From: JAAEUB01 sp964550345
GTDB taxonomy: Bacteria; Pseudomonadota; Alphaproteobacteria; Rhodobacterales; Rhodobacteraceae
DNA: 27,644 nt
Reading direction: 5' to 3'
Assembly (NCBI GenBank): GCA_964550345.1
Contig: CAZJYZ010000042.1
Span: forward strand, 1-27,644
Positions 7,502-16,186 of the stretch are shown one piece after another; the first letter of the stretch is position 1; every line of letters starts with the position of its first letter. The translations under genes and the position numbers were made by a program. A model generated the notes under the pieces. That model made no database searches. It had not been told where the DNA came from and worked only from the letters and a program-made list of their open reading frames with translations.

Positions 7502-8467
7502 ATGGCTAAGGAACGGAAACGCATCATGACAAAGACAGTGTCCAACAGGCGCCAAACCAGTGTCGGACTGGCGCAGACTTTCGCCCTTGCCATTATAGCC
7601 GGGCTTTTTGCACTGGCACCGATGGCGACCACGGCGCAAAACCTGTTTGCACCGGTGGCCAAGGTCAATGACCGGGTCATCACGGCCTATGAACTGTCTC
7701 AACGCATGGCTTTTTTGACGTTGCTCAGGGCGCCGGGAGACATCAGGGAACTGGCGACAAAGCAGCTTGTCAACGAACGATTACAGCTCACCGCTGCCGA
7801 CACGATGGGGATAGTCCTTAAGGACGAGTTGGTCGAGGAAGGGATGTCAGAATTTGCCGGACGGGTAAATATGGAGACCCCACAATTCCTGACGGCGATT
7901 GCCCAAGGCGGGGTTGCCGCTGAAACCTTCAGGGATTTTGTTTCTGCCGGAATGATCTGGCGCGAAGTGGCGCGGGCACGCTTCACCGGTCGGATCAATA
8001 TCACCGAAGCGGAAATTGATCGGGCGGCGGCCGGGACGGCTTCAGGTTCACGGCAGGTCAGCCTTGAATATGCGCAATATTTCATCCCTGGGGGTCAAAG
8101 CTCTGCGGCACTTGCCCGGGCGCAAAAAGTCAGGCTGGAGGTGGACACCTGTGATGACCTCTACACAATCGCCAAGGGCCAGCCAGAAGATGTTTTGGTG
8201 CGCGACGTCTTATCCGAAAGCGAAGTTCCCGGCGATATCGCCCGGGAACTGGCCCAACTTGACGACGGTGAGGTTTCAACCGCCCTGACAAGGAACAGCG
8301 ACCAAACTCTGGTTTTTTTGATGCTCTGCGGGCGGACGGCCTTGCTGGATGAGGATATTTCGCGCGAGGAAATTCGCATACAGCTTAGTAACCAACGCCT
8401 TGCGGTAATGGCAAACTCGTATCTCGAAGATTTGCGGGCGGACGCGTATATCGAAATCCTTGATTAG
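7502..8467 (+). CDS. surA: SurA-like periplasmic chaperone / peptidyl-prolyl isomerase family protein
   Basis: SurA escorts unfolded outer-membrane proteins, including LptD, through the periplasm. The 321-residue product has a signal peptide ending near TTAQ (about residue 47) and then the SurA N-domain opening AKVNDRVITAYELSQRM, followed by RQLVNERL-like helices. It is shorter than Escherichia coli SurA (428 residues). Only one parvulin-like region is present, starting near QYFIPGG, and it lacks the usual catalytic histidines, so isomerase activity is doubtful. The ATG at 7502 is kept, although an in-frame ATG at 7526 has a better-placed GGAA and would shorten the signal peptide. Position between lptD and pdxA matches the conserved lptD-surA-pdxA-rsmA order. 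Confidence 0.88.
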   Translation: MAKERKRIMTKTVSNRRQTSVGLAQTFALAIIAGLFALAPMATTAQNLFAPVAKVNDRVITAYELSQRMAFLTLLRAPGDIRELATKQLVNERLQLTAADTMGIVLKDELVEEGMSEFAGRVNMETPQFLTAIAQGGVAAETFRDFVSAGMIWREVARARFTGRINITEAEIDRAAAGTASGSRQVSLEYAQYFIPGGQSSAALARAQKVRLEVDTCDDLYTIAKGQPEDVLVRDVLSESEVPGDIARELAQLDDGEVSTALTRNSDQTLVFLMLCGRTALLDEDISREEIRIQLSNQRLAVMANSYLEDLRADAYIEILD

Positions 8468-8573
8468 GTATTTCTAACCCCAAACAGACTGGCAGGCCCC
8501 CGCAGCTTGCCGCGTCTATAACTGCCGGGATCATATTCCCCGCTCATTTCTTGCCGGTGCAGGTGACCTATAT

Positions 8574-9563
8574 ATGCCAGCGCAAAACTCTGCCCCCCTG
8601 CCCATCGCCCTGACCATGGGCGAGCCCGCAGGTATCGGCCCGGACATCACCGGCGCGGCCTGGGCAGCCCTGCGCAATGAAGACAGTTTTTTCCTGATCG
8701 GCGATCCGGCACTACTGCCCGAAGACGTCCCGGCAAAGGTCATCACAGACCCGGCCGAAGCCCCGGCGGTAATGCCTGATGCGCTACCAGTGCTGGCGCG
8801 TGATTTTGCCGCCCCGCGACATGCTGGCAAGGCGCAAGCCATTCATGCACCGCTTATCATCGCCTCGATACGTGAAGCGGTAGAACTGGTGAAATCCGGT
8901 AAGGCCGCCGCCCTGACTACCAACCCGATCAACAAAAAGGCGTTGAAGGATGGCGGCGATTTTGCCTATCCGGGTCACACGGAATTCCTTGCAGCCCTTG
9001 CCGGGGTTGAAGATGTGGTGATGATGCTGGCCTGCGATGCGCTAAAAGTGGTTCCAGCCACCATTCACATCCCGCTGTCAGAGGTGCCAAAGGCGCTGAC
9101 GCCAGAGGTTCTTGCCGCCGTGATCCAGACGACACATGCAGCCATGCACCGTGATTTTGGCCTGACATCCCCCCGTATTGCGGTGGCGGGCCTGAACCCC
9201 CATGCGGGTGAAGGTGGCGCGATGGGAATGGAAGAGATCACCATGATCACGCCGCTGCTGGATCGCATGCGCGCCAAAGGGATGGACATTGCCGGGCCAT
9301 TACCCGCCGATACTATGTTCCACCCTGCCGCACGCGCGCGGTATGATGTGGCCATCTGCATGTATCATGATCAGGCGCTGATCCCAATCAAAACACTGGA
9401 TTTCGCCAGCGGCGTCAACGTCACCCTTGGCCTGCCCTTCGTGCGCACCTCGCCCGACCACGGCACTGCCTATGACATTGCGGGCACCAACCAGGCAGAC
9501 CCTGCCTCGCTGATTGCCGCCCTGCGGCTGGCGCGGCAGATGGCGGATGCGCGGGTTTCATGA
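8574..9563 (+). CDS. pdxA: 4-hydroxythreonine-4-phosphate dehydrogenase
   Basis: PdxA oxidises 4-phosphohydroxy-L-threonine, a step in the DXP-dependent route to pyridoxal phosphate. The reaction uses NAD and a divalent metal. The 329-residue protein starts with the typical TMGEPAGIGP motif. Its three metal-binding histidines are in YPGHTEF (H135), GLNPHAGE (H210) and MYHDQ (H265). The LPFVRTSPDHGTAYDIAG block near the C-terminus is also intact. The ATG at 8574 has AGGTGA seven bases upstream, a strong ribosome binding site. The stop overlaps the rsmA start (ATGA), so both are probably translated from one message. Confidence 0.96.
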   Translation: MPAQNSAPLPIALTMGEPAGIGPDITGAAWAALRNEDSFFLIGDPALLPEDVPAKVITDPAEAPAVMPDALPVLARDFAAPRHAGKAQAIHAPLIIASIREAVELVKSGKAAALTTNPINKKALKDGGDFAYPGHTEFLAALAGVEDVVMMLACDALKVVPATIHIPLSEVPKALTPEVLAAVIQTTHAAMHRDFGLTSPRIAVAGLNPHAGEGGAMGMEEITMITPLLDRMRAKGMDIAGPLPADTMFHPAARARYDVAICMYHDQALIPIKTLDFASGVNVTLGLPFVRTSPDHGTAYDIAGTNQADPASLIAALRLARQMADARVS

Positions 9564-10396
9564 ACACCATCGATAACCTTCCCCCGCTGCGCGAGGTCAT
9601 CGCCACCCACGGTCTCACCGCGAAAAAATCCCTGGGTCAAAACTTTCTGCTGGACCTGAACCTGACCGCGAAAATTGCCCGCCAGGCGGGGGACCTCAGC
9701 GCCTGCGATGTGCTCGAAATCGGCCCCGGCCCCGGTGGTCTGACCCGTGGGCTGTTGGCCGAAGGTGCCCGCAAGGTTCTCGCGATTGAAAAAGACAGCC
9801 GCGCAATGGCCGCTCTGACCGAAATTGCCGCCGCCTATCCCGGACGGCTGGAAGCGATCAACGCGGATGCGCTGGAACTTGACCCGCTCAAATACCTGAC
9901 CCCGCCGATCCGCGTGGCCGCCAACCTGCCCTACAATATCGGCACCGAACTTCTGGTGCGCTGGTTGACCCCGCCTGAATGGCCGCCCTTCTGGCAAAGC
10001 CTAACCCTGATGTTTCAGCGCGAAGTGGCGCAACGCATCGTCGCCACGCCCGGCTCAAAAGCCTATGGGCGCCTTGCCATTCTCGCCCAGTGGCGCTCGG
10101 ACGCGCGTATTGTCATGGACTTGCCGCCCGAGGCCTTCACCCCGCCACCAAAAGTACGCTCTGCCGTAGTGCATCTCACCGCCCTGCCCGAACCACGCTT
10201 TCCGGCGGGTGCCAAAACCCTGCAAATGCTGACGGCGAAAGCCTTCCAGCAACGGCGAAAAATGCTGCGTGCCAGCCTGAAACCCCTGGCCCCGGATATC
10301 GAAGACCGCCTGACCTCGGTGGGTATCAAACCCACCCAACGGCCTGAGGAAATTGGGTTGGAAGCCTGGTGCGCCCTTGCAAGGTCGTTCCAATAA
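9560..10396 (+). CDS. rsmA: 16S rRNA dimethyladenosine transferase
   Basis: RsmA (KsgA) uses S-adenosylmethionine to dimethylate two adjacent adenosines in the last hairpin of 16S rRNA during small-subunit maturation. The 278-residue protein has the SAM-binding loop EIGPGPGGLT (residues 53-62), the acidic residue after strand beta-2 in AIEKD, and the catalytic NLPYNIG motif (122-128). The C-terminal FTPPPKV and FQQRRKMLR segments typical of the family are also present. It overlaps pdxA by four bases and is the last gene of this plus-strand run. It converges with the chloride channel gene across 72 bases that hold only a weak 5-bp hairpin. Confidence 0.96.
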   Translation: MNTIDNLPPLREVIATHGLTAKKSLGQNFLLDLNLTAKIARQAGDLSACDVLEIGPGPGGLTRGLLAEGARKVLAIEKDSRAMAALTEIAAAYPGRLEAINADALELDPLKYLTPPIRVAANLPYNIGTELLVRWLTPPEWPPFWQSLTLMFQREVAQRIVATPGSKAYGRLAILAQWRSDARIVMDLPPEAFTPPPKVRSAVVHLTALPEPRFPAGAKTLQMLTAKAFQQRRKMLRASLKPLAPDIEDRLTSVGIKPTQRPEEIGLEAWCALARSFQ

Positions 10397-10468
10397 GTGC
10401 GGCCCTGACTTGTAGCGTAATTCCTTTGTAAAGCGTGCCGAAGGCACACAATTGAATAGCGGCGCGGC

Positions 10469-12157
10469 TCAGGAATGCTCCTCCGCTGCGGCGGCTGCCA
10501 GTACTTTGTTATAGGCTTTCAGCGCATCGACATAGAATAAGGCGCCCCGCAAATCAGGCGCGGTTCCTTCCCCTCCCTGTGTGGCGACGGGGATAAAATC
10601 CAGCGCACCATCCTCAAACATCGGCAGCACTACCTCTAAAGAGGCATTACCGTCCACAAAGATCCCTTGTTCGATCATCACCCTGCATTCCCCCTCATCG
10701 GCTGCTTTCGCAGCATCTTTCGCCCGCATATGTCCGGCAACGCGCAGGGTTGCCAACAAATAGGCCTGCGGACCGGTGGAAATATGCACGTTACGCTGCT
10801 CCAGCACGGACAAGAAATATGAACGGTGTACCAACCGGCTGGCCAATGCTGAGGAAAGCGAAACCGCTGCCATCACCGCGATACCGGTCTGCCAGTCGCC
10901 GGTCAGTTCAAATACGATCAGCGTAGTTGAGATTGGCGCGCCAAGAACGGCCGCGGCCACCGCGCCCATCCCTGCCAGCGCATAGATGGTTTCCGACCCG
11001 GACACGTCAGGAAAGACCGCCGTCGCCAACAGGCCAAAAGCCAGCCCGGTCATGGCCCCGACCATCAGGCTGGGCGAAAATATGCCTCCGCCCATGCGCC
11101 CGGCCAGTGTTACGGCGACAGCAAAAGTCTTGATCATGGCAAAGACGATGGCTTCGTGCAAAATCAGATCACCGGTCAGGGCGGCGGAAGTGGTTTCATA
11201 GCCAACCCCGATAATATGGGGAAAAAAGATCGCAATCGCCCCCAGTATCAGCCCCGCCAGAGCCGGGCGCAGGATACGCGGCAGACGGGTGCGGGAATAG
11301 AAAGACGCGGCCAGCTTTTCACTCAGAAAAATTGAACGCATGAAGATCGCTGCCACCAGCCCGGAAACTATTCCCAATAGCAGGAAGGCGGGCAATTCAA
11401 CATAAAATGCCAGCGATCCGTCAGCGACCAGATGAAACTCGGTGATATTGCCGTATTCCAGCCGGTTAATCACCGTACCAGCGACACTGGCAATGGCAAT
11501 CGGCGCGAAGGCGCGGATGGCGAAATGGCGCAAGACCACTTCAAGCGCGAAGATCGCGCCCGCAATCGGCGCGTTGAAACTGGCGGAAACCGCGGCTGCC
11601 ACGGCGCAGCCCATCAGGTCGCGGGCGGTAATGCCAGAGGCGCGGCTGCGTACCGAGACCCAGGTGGCCATCACCGCCGCCAGATGCACCACCGGACCCT
11701 CACGGCCCGAAGAGCCCCCGGCGCTGAGGGTAATGAAACTGGCAATGGCCGAACCAATACCTGCGCGCCGCTCCACCCTGCCTTCAAACATGGCGGCCCC
11801 TTCGATCACATCCGCAACGGTGCGCACCCGCCCGTCGCTGGTGAACCAGTTCAGGACCGCCCCAACCAGCAACCCGCCAAAAGCCGGGATCAGCAAGATC
11901 CAGTACCATGGCAGGGTTTCGGCGAAAGAGTGCAGATGGCGCGGATCGTCAACGCCATACAAAAACGTCTGCACCCGTTCAATGCCGAGGCGAAACAACA
12001 ATGCTGCCAGCCCGGCCCCGATGCCGATGATCAAAGCTAGCAACCAAAAAGTGATCAGACCCGGCGCTTTCATCCGAAACCGTCGCCATGCGGCTGAAAT
12101 CCGCGCATGTTCGCGCGCCAGGTGTCGGGATAGGAACAATTTTAACGTTTCTGCCAT
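10469..12157 (-). CDS. CLC-family chloride channel/transporter
   Basis: This inner-membrane CLC protein moves chloride. It has 562 residues, with the membrane domain at about 30-450. Visible signatures are GREGP (151-155, with the gating glutamate E153), FNAPIAG (194-200) and GGGIFSPSLMVG. A tyrosine is present at the RSYFLSVL position, like the chloride-binding Tyr of ClC-ec1. The residue matching the proton glutamate E203 of ClC-ec1 is V207, as in true channels, and the GSGIP loop is replaced by GRVRTVADVIEG. This favours a channel over a proton-coupled antiporter. The last 100 or so residues look like a diverged CBS-type regulatory region. The gene diverges from the FAD oxidase at 12234. 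It is similar to ClcB-type proteins, but I do not assign a symbol. Confidence 0.9.
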   Translation of the reverse strand: MAETLKLFLSRHLAREHARISAAWRRFRMKAPGLITFWLLALIIGIGAGLAALLFRLGIERVQTFLYGVDDPRHLHSFAETLPWYWILLIPAFGGLLVGAVLNWFTSDGRVRTVADVIEGAAMFEGRVERRAGIGSAIASFITLSAGGSSGREGPVVHLAAVMATWVSVRSRASGITARDLMGCAVAAAVSASFNAPIAGAIFALEVVLRHFAIRAFAPIAIASVAGTVINRLEYGNITEFHLVADGSLAFYVELPAFLLLGIVSGLVAAIFMRSIFLSEKLAASFYSRTRLPRILRPALAGLILGAIAIFFPHIIGVGYETTSAALTGDLILHEAIVFAMIKTFAVAVTLAGRMGGGIFSPSLMVGAMTGLAFGLLATAVFPDVSGSETIYALAGMGAVAAAVLGAPISTTLIVFELTGDWQTGIAVMAAVSLSSALASRLVHRSYFLSVLEQRNVHISTGPQAYLLATLRVAGHMRAKDAAKAADEGECRVMIEQGIFVDGNASLEVVLPMFEDGALDFIPVATQGGEGTAPDLRGALFYVDALKAYNKVLAAAAAEEHS

Positions 12158-12233
12158 TGACCTGCCTTATACGGGGCTTTCATCACCCGTCTGCATCGCA
12201 TAATCTGGCTCGGACAAATGGGGGACGTGTGGC

Positions 12234-13607
12234 ATGGGATTAGACGCCGCGATAGCCGAGCTTACCAACTTACTAGGCGATCGTTGCAGCCGCTCCAAGT
12301 CCGATCTGGACTCCCACGGCGCCAGCGAGACCCATTTCGCGTCTTTTCCGCCCGATGCCGTTGTGTGGCCAGTAGACAGCGCCGAGGTTTCACAGATTGT
12401 CAGGATCTGCGGCGCCCATGATTGCCCCATCATTCCTTTTGGCGCCGGCACATCGCTTGAGGGGCACACAAGTGCCATTCGGGGCGGTATCACGCTGAAC
12501 ACGACCCGTATGAACGGTATACTACGTCTTGATCCGGGCGACATGGATGTGGACGTCCAGCCCGGCTTGACGCGCGAGGAACTGAACCGCGAATTACGCG
12601 CGACGGGGTTATTCTTTCCGGTAGACCCCGGCGCGAATGCCAGTCTGGGCGGCATGGCTGCCACCCGTGCCTCGGGAACCACAGCGGTGCGTTATGGCAA
12701 CATGCGTGAAAATGTGTTGGGCATGGAGGTTGTGCTGGCGGATGGACGGATCATCACCACCGGCAGCCGCGCACGCAAATCTGCGGCCGGATATGACCTG
12801 ACCGCCATGATGCTAGGGTCTGAAGGCACGTTGGGCATCATTACCCGGTTGACCCTGCGCTTGACCGGCCAGCCCGAAGCCATATCAGCGGCAATCTGCA
12901 GTTTTGATACTATGAGTGACGCGGTTGAGGCGGTGCAACAGGTGATCCAGATGGGCATCCCCATGGCAAGGATCGAGTTTGTGGACGCGGAAACAGCGCG
13001 CGCCTTCAATCTGTTCTCGGGCATGAATTTCCCCGACAAACCGCATTTGTTGCTTGAGTTTCATGGCTCTGAGCGTGCGGTCGCAGAGGACGCTGACCGC
13101 TTTGGCGAAATTTCCCGGGAATTCGGTGCAACGGGATATGAAACAGCAACCCGGCTGGAAGACCGGAACGCGCTGTGGACCATGCGCCACAAAGCTTACT
13201 ATGCCTGCCTTGCCTTGCGCCCCGGCGCGACAGCGGTAGTGACGGACATATGTGTACCTATCTCGCGGCTGGCGCAGGCGGTGGAGGAAACCCGAGCGGA
13301 TATTGCCGCGTCCGGTATTCCCGGCCCCATACTGGGACATGTCGGCGACGGTAATTTTCACGCTATATTGTTGATCGAACCCGGCAACGACACAGAACTC
13401 GCGGAAGCCAAATCGCTGGCCAAACGCATGAGCGAATGCGCCTTGAGACTGGGAGGCACCATTACCGGAGAGCATGGTGTCGGCATGGGCAAACTGGATC
13501 TGATGCAGGCCGAGCATGGCGACGGCTGGAACGTTATGGGCGAGATCAAACGCGCATTGGACCCGCAGAATATCCTGAACCCGGGCAAAATGCTCCGTGG
13601 GAATTAG
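12234..13607 (+). CDS. FAD-linked oxidase, D-lactate dehydrogenase (cytochrome)/GlcD type
   Basis: Members of this VAO-type flavoprotein family oxidise D-lactate, glycolate or other 2-hydroxy acids and pass electrons to a respiratory carrier. The 457-residue protein has the PP-loop PFGAGTSLEGH (68-78) and the FPVDPGANASLGGMAATRASG block (128-148) that hold FAD. The C-terminal oxidase domain ends with GHVGDGNFHA and TGEHGVGMGK, which carry conserved active-site residues. The overall pattern is closer to D-lactate dehydrogenase (cytochrome) than to the three-subunit glycolate oxidase, because no glcE or glcF lies nearby. The exact substrate cannot be read from sequence. The ATG at 12234 follows a G-rich stretch at 12220-12224. 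Its 3' end overlaps the next small gene by 11 bases. Confidence 0.9.
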   Translation: MGLDAAIAELTNLLGDRCSRSKSDLDSHGASETHFASFPPDAVVWPVDSAEVSQIVRICGAHDCPIIPFGAGTSLEGHTSAIRGGITLNTTRMNGILRLDPGDMDVDVQPGLTREELNRELRATGLFFPVDPGANASLGGMAATRASGTTAVRYGNMRENVLGMEVVLADGRIITTGSRARKSAAGYDLTAMMLGSEGTLGIITRLTLRLTGQPEAISAAICSFDTMSDAVEAVQQVIQMGIPMARIEFVDAETARAFNLFSGMNFPDKPHLLLEFHGSERAVAEDADRFGEISREFGATGYETATRLEDRNALWTMRHKAYYACLALRPGATAVVTDICVPISRLAQAVEETRADIAASGIPGPILGHVGDGNFHAILLIEPGNDTELAEAKSLAKRMSECALRLGGTITGEHGVGMGKLDLMQAEHGDGWNVMGEIKRALDPQNILNPGKMLRGN

Positions 13608-13824
13608 GACCGACAATTTCCGCCAGACATACCAGCGTTTTATCGCTGCAACAAAAGCCTATGTACCACCGGGCTTGCGGCTTGTTCTGGGCCTGATGCT
13701 TATCTTCGGCGGGTTTTTCGGCTTTCTGCCCATATTGGGTTTCTGGATGATCCCGCTGGGCCTGGCCGTTGCAGCCCTTGATATCGGCCCGCTCTGGCGC
13801 ATGTTTCTGGCCCGGTTCAGGTGA
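13597..13824 (+). CDS. small two-helix membrane protein of unknown function
   Basis: The 75-residue product has a short basic N-terminus and then two hydrophobic stretches (about 26-45 and 48-65) around FLPILGFWMIPLGLA. The turn resembles the PGPGW class of small transmembrane proteins, though that exact motif is absent. The start is a GTG at 13597 inside the end of the FAD oxidase gene (11-base overlap in another frame), and I see no in-frame ATG that keeps both helices. It ends five bases from the stop of the convergent gene at 13830. No function is assigned. Confidence 0.7.
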   Translation: MGIRTDNFRQTYQRFIAATKAYVPPGLRLVLGLMLIFGGFFGFLPILGFWMIPLGLAVAALDIGPLWRMFLARFR

Positions 13825-13829
13825 CGCGT

Positions 13830-14486
13830 TCAACCCCTTAAACGCACGCGAATTGTGATTGCCAGCAGGCTGAAACCGCCAACCATCCCGGCAAGAATAA
13901 ACAGGCCGCCCACCTCGCGCATGTCAAAGGCCCCGGTGGTGAATAACCCGACTCCGAGTGGCAGTAGCACACGCGCAGCCCAAACCAGCAGACGTTCAAG
14001 CCCGGTATTTTGCGGCAAGGTGAAGGTTAACGCCACGACAGAAAGCGCTGCCATCAGCCATTTTGCCGACGAAATTCCCGCCTGCCAGCCAATGCGCGCC
14101 GGGCTAACCTCGCCCCCGGCTGCCAGCATATCAAGCGAGATCACCATGATGGTGTTTTCCCCGACATCCAGCAACACCAAAAGGGCAATGCCAATTCCCG
14201 CAACCCACGCCAGAACCAGATTGCGCCCCGCATTGGCATAGGCCGTCATGCCCAGAGCCCCGCCATAGCCGATCATGAAAAACAGGTCGAGCAGCAGTAC
14301 ACTGCGAAGAAGGTTCCCACCCGCAGCCAGGTTTTCACCGTAGGTGGCTGCAGGGGCGAAGACTTCGTTGATTTCCTGTGCTGCGGTCCCTCCGCTGGCC
14401 ACGACCAACATCTGCATCAGCACAAATACTGCCAGCGTAAACAGGTAGATTTGCAGGGCCGTTTTCTCCGCTTGTTGGGTGGTCAC
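13830..14486 (-). CDS. hypothetical multi-pass membrane protein
   Basis: I do not recognise this family. The 218-residue protein is strongly hydrophobic, with about six predicted helices (near 12-30, 60-80, 90-110, 137-155, 165-182, 190-210). It has a short polar N-terminus and a basic C-terminus (RVRLRG). The start is GTG at 14486, overlapping the recN stop as GTGA and preceded by AGGGGA six bases upstream, so it is well positioned for coupled translation with recN. Nothing in the sequence suggests an enzyme, and the link to recN may be only genomic. Confidence 0.8.
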   Translation of the reverse strand: MTTQQAEKTALQIYLFTLAVFVLMQMLVVASGGTAAQEINEVFAPAATYGENLAAGGNLLRSVLLLDLFFMIGYGGALGMTAYANAGRNLVLAWVAGIGIALLVLLDVGENTIMVISLDMLAAGGEVSPARIGWQAGISSAKWLMAALSVVALTFTLPQNTGLERLLVWAARVLLPLGVGLFTTGAFDMREVGGLFILAGMVGGFSLLAITIRVRLRG

Positions 14487-16147
14487 GTCAAATCCCCTTT
14501 GTTCAGTAATGCTTTTGCCGCAGCGCGCGCCTCTTCGGTGACAACATCACCGGCGAGCATGCGCGCCACTTCGTCTGTGCGCTCGCCCCTCTCCAACAGA
14601 TCTACCCGTGACAGGGTTACGCCCTTTTCAACACGTTTGGAGACCTGCCAATGCACGGCGCCGTAAGCAGCGACCTGCGGGGAATGGGTGACAACCAGCA
14701 CCTGACCACCTGCTGCAAGTTCCGCCAGACGCCTCCCGACTGCGTCTGCCGTGGCGCCACCGACACCGCGGTCTATTTCGTCAAAAATCAAGGTGAGGCC
14801 AGAAGAGTCGCGGGTCAGGCAAACCTTGAGTGCCAGAAGAAAGCGGCTAAGTTCGCCCCCGGAGGCGATTTTATTCAACGGGCCCGACGGTGCGCCGGGG
14901 TTGGTGGCAACGCGAAAAGTCACCTCGTCCATACCGTGCCCGCCGGGCTCGCACGTGAGGATATCGGTGGTAAAGACCGCGCGTTCCATTTTCAGCGGGG
15001 CCAGTTCACCGGCCATTGCTTTGTCCAGTCTCGCCGCAGCTTTTGCCCGCGCTTTGCTGAGCGCGCCGGCTGCTTTTTCGAAATTCTCGGTTGCTGCGCG
15101 CCTGTCTTCTTCCAGCCGCGCAATATCCTGCGCACCCCGATCCAGAGCGGCCAGCCGGGTGCGCAATTCATCGGCAAACCCGCCTAGATCATCCGGTAAA
15201 ACTTCGTGTTTACGCGCCAGTGCCCGGATGGCAAACAAGCGTTCTTCGGCTGCTTCCAATTCGTGTGGATCAAAACTGAGCGCTTGCATCGCTGCCTCAA
15301 CACCCTCCACAGCTTCGTCAAGCTCGCTGAGTGTTTTGTGCAGCGCCGTGATCGGTGCCTCCAGGACGCCCCCCGCCTCTCCTTGCGCATCCTCCAGCCA
15401 ACGCAATGCGTCGCCAATGCGTCCTTCGGCCCCCTCGCCGCCGCCAAGATATTGGTATGCTTTGGAAATATCCGCACCAATCTTTTCTGAGGCTTGCATC
15501 AAGCGGCGACGTGCATCCAGCTCGCCTTCTTCTCCCGGTTCCGGCGAGAGGGCATCAAGTTCTGCCACTGCATGGCGCAGAAAGTCCTCTTCAGCGCGGA
15601 TTTTCTCCAGTGCCGCTTGCGCCTCCTCAAGTGCCTTGGTGCTGCTTCCCAAACTTCGCCATGCGGTACGGCAAATGTTAACCTTGCCTTCCAGCCCGCC
15701 AAATTCATCCAGAAGCTGGCGATGCACACGCGGGTTCAGAAGACCGCGATCATCCTGCTGGCCATGGAGCTCCACTAAGGTGTCTGAGAGTTCCCGTAGC
15801 ACCGCGCCGGATGCCCGCCGGCCATTTACCCAGGCTGATTTTCGCCCGTCGCGCCCGTTAACCCGCCGAAGGATCAGCTCGTCCTCCGGCGCAATCCCGG
15901 CCTCGCTTAGTACATCAAAGGCTTTATGTCTCTTGGGTAGCTCAAACACCGCTTCGACCTCGCCCTGTGCACAGCCTTCGCGCACCATGTCGCTGCGCCC
16001 GCGCCAGCCCAGAACGAACCCAAGAGAATCCAGTAAAATGGACTTACCTGCACCGGTTTCACCGGTCAGGACGTTCAGACCACCGGCTGGCTCCAATGCC
16101 AGGTGATCAATGATCAACATGTCACGAATTTCAAGACTGCGCAGCAT
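14483..16147 (-). CDS. recN: DNA repair protein RecN
   Basis: RecN is an SMC-like ATPase that acts early in recombinational repair of double-strand breaks. The 554-residue protein has the Walker A GETGAGKS (29-36) near the N-terminus and a long central coiled-coil region rich in Glu, Ala and Arg (about 150-370). Near the C-terminus it has an ASGGELSR ABC signature and the Walker B stretch LIFDEIDRGVGG. Length and domain order are normal. The ATG at 16147 begins the canonical MLRSLEIRDMLIIDHL strand. bamD lies 39 bases upstream, and the unknown membrane protein gene overlaps its stop. The bamD-recN order is common in alphaproteobacteria. Confidence 0.96.
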   Translation of the reverse strand: MLRSLEIRDMLIIDHLALEPAGGLNVLTGETGAGKSILLDSLGFVLGWRGRSDMVREGCAQGEVEAVFELPKRHKAFDVLSEAGIAPEDELILRRVNGRDGRKSAWVNGRRASGAVLRELSDTLVELHGQQDDRGLLNPRVHRQLLDEFGGLEGKVNICRTAWRSLGSSTKALEEAQAALEKIRAEEDFLRHAVAELDALSPEPGEEGELDARRRLMQASEKIGADISKAYQYLGGGEGAEGRIGDALRWLEDAQGEAGGVLEAPITALHKTLSELDEAVEGVEAAMQALSFDPHELEAAEERLFAIRALARKHEVLPDDLGGFADELRTRLAALDRGAQDIARLEEDRRAATENFEKAAGALSKARAKAAARLDKAMAGELAPLKMERAVFTTDILTCEPGGHGMDEVTFRVATNPGAPSGPLNKIASGGELSRFLLALKVCLTRDSSGLTLIFDEIDRGVGGATADAVGRRLAELAAGGQVLVVTHSPQVAAYGAVHWQVSKRVEKGVTLSRVDLLERGERTDEVARMLAGDVVTEEARAAAKALLNKGDLT

Positions 16148-16186
16148 CCGGCTTACCCCACGGGGCGCGTGACGTCCCGCACCATA

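Noticed and set aside
10397..10468. Hairpin GTGCC-GAA-GGCAC between rsmA and the chloride channel gene as terminator
   Set aside because: The stem is only 5 bp and no T tract follows on either strand.
14751..16106. 451-codon open frame opposite recN
   Set aside because: The Ser/Arg/Pro-rich product is a shadow of the GC-rich recN frame and has no recognisable motif.
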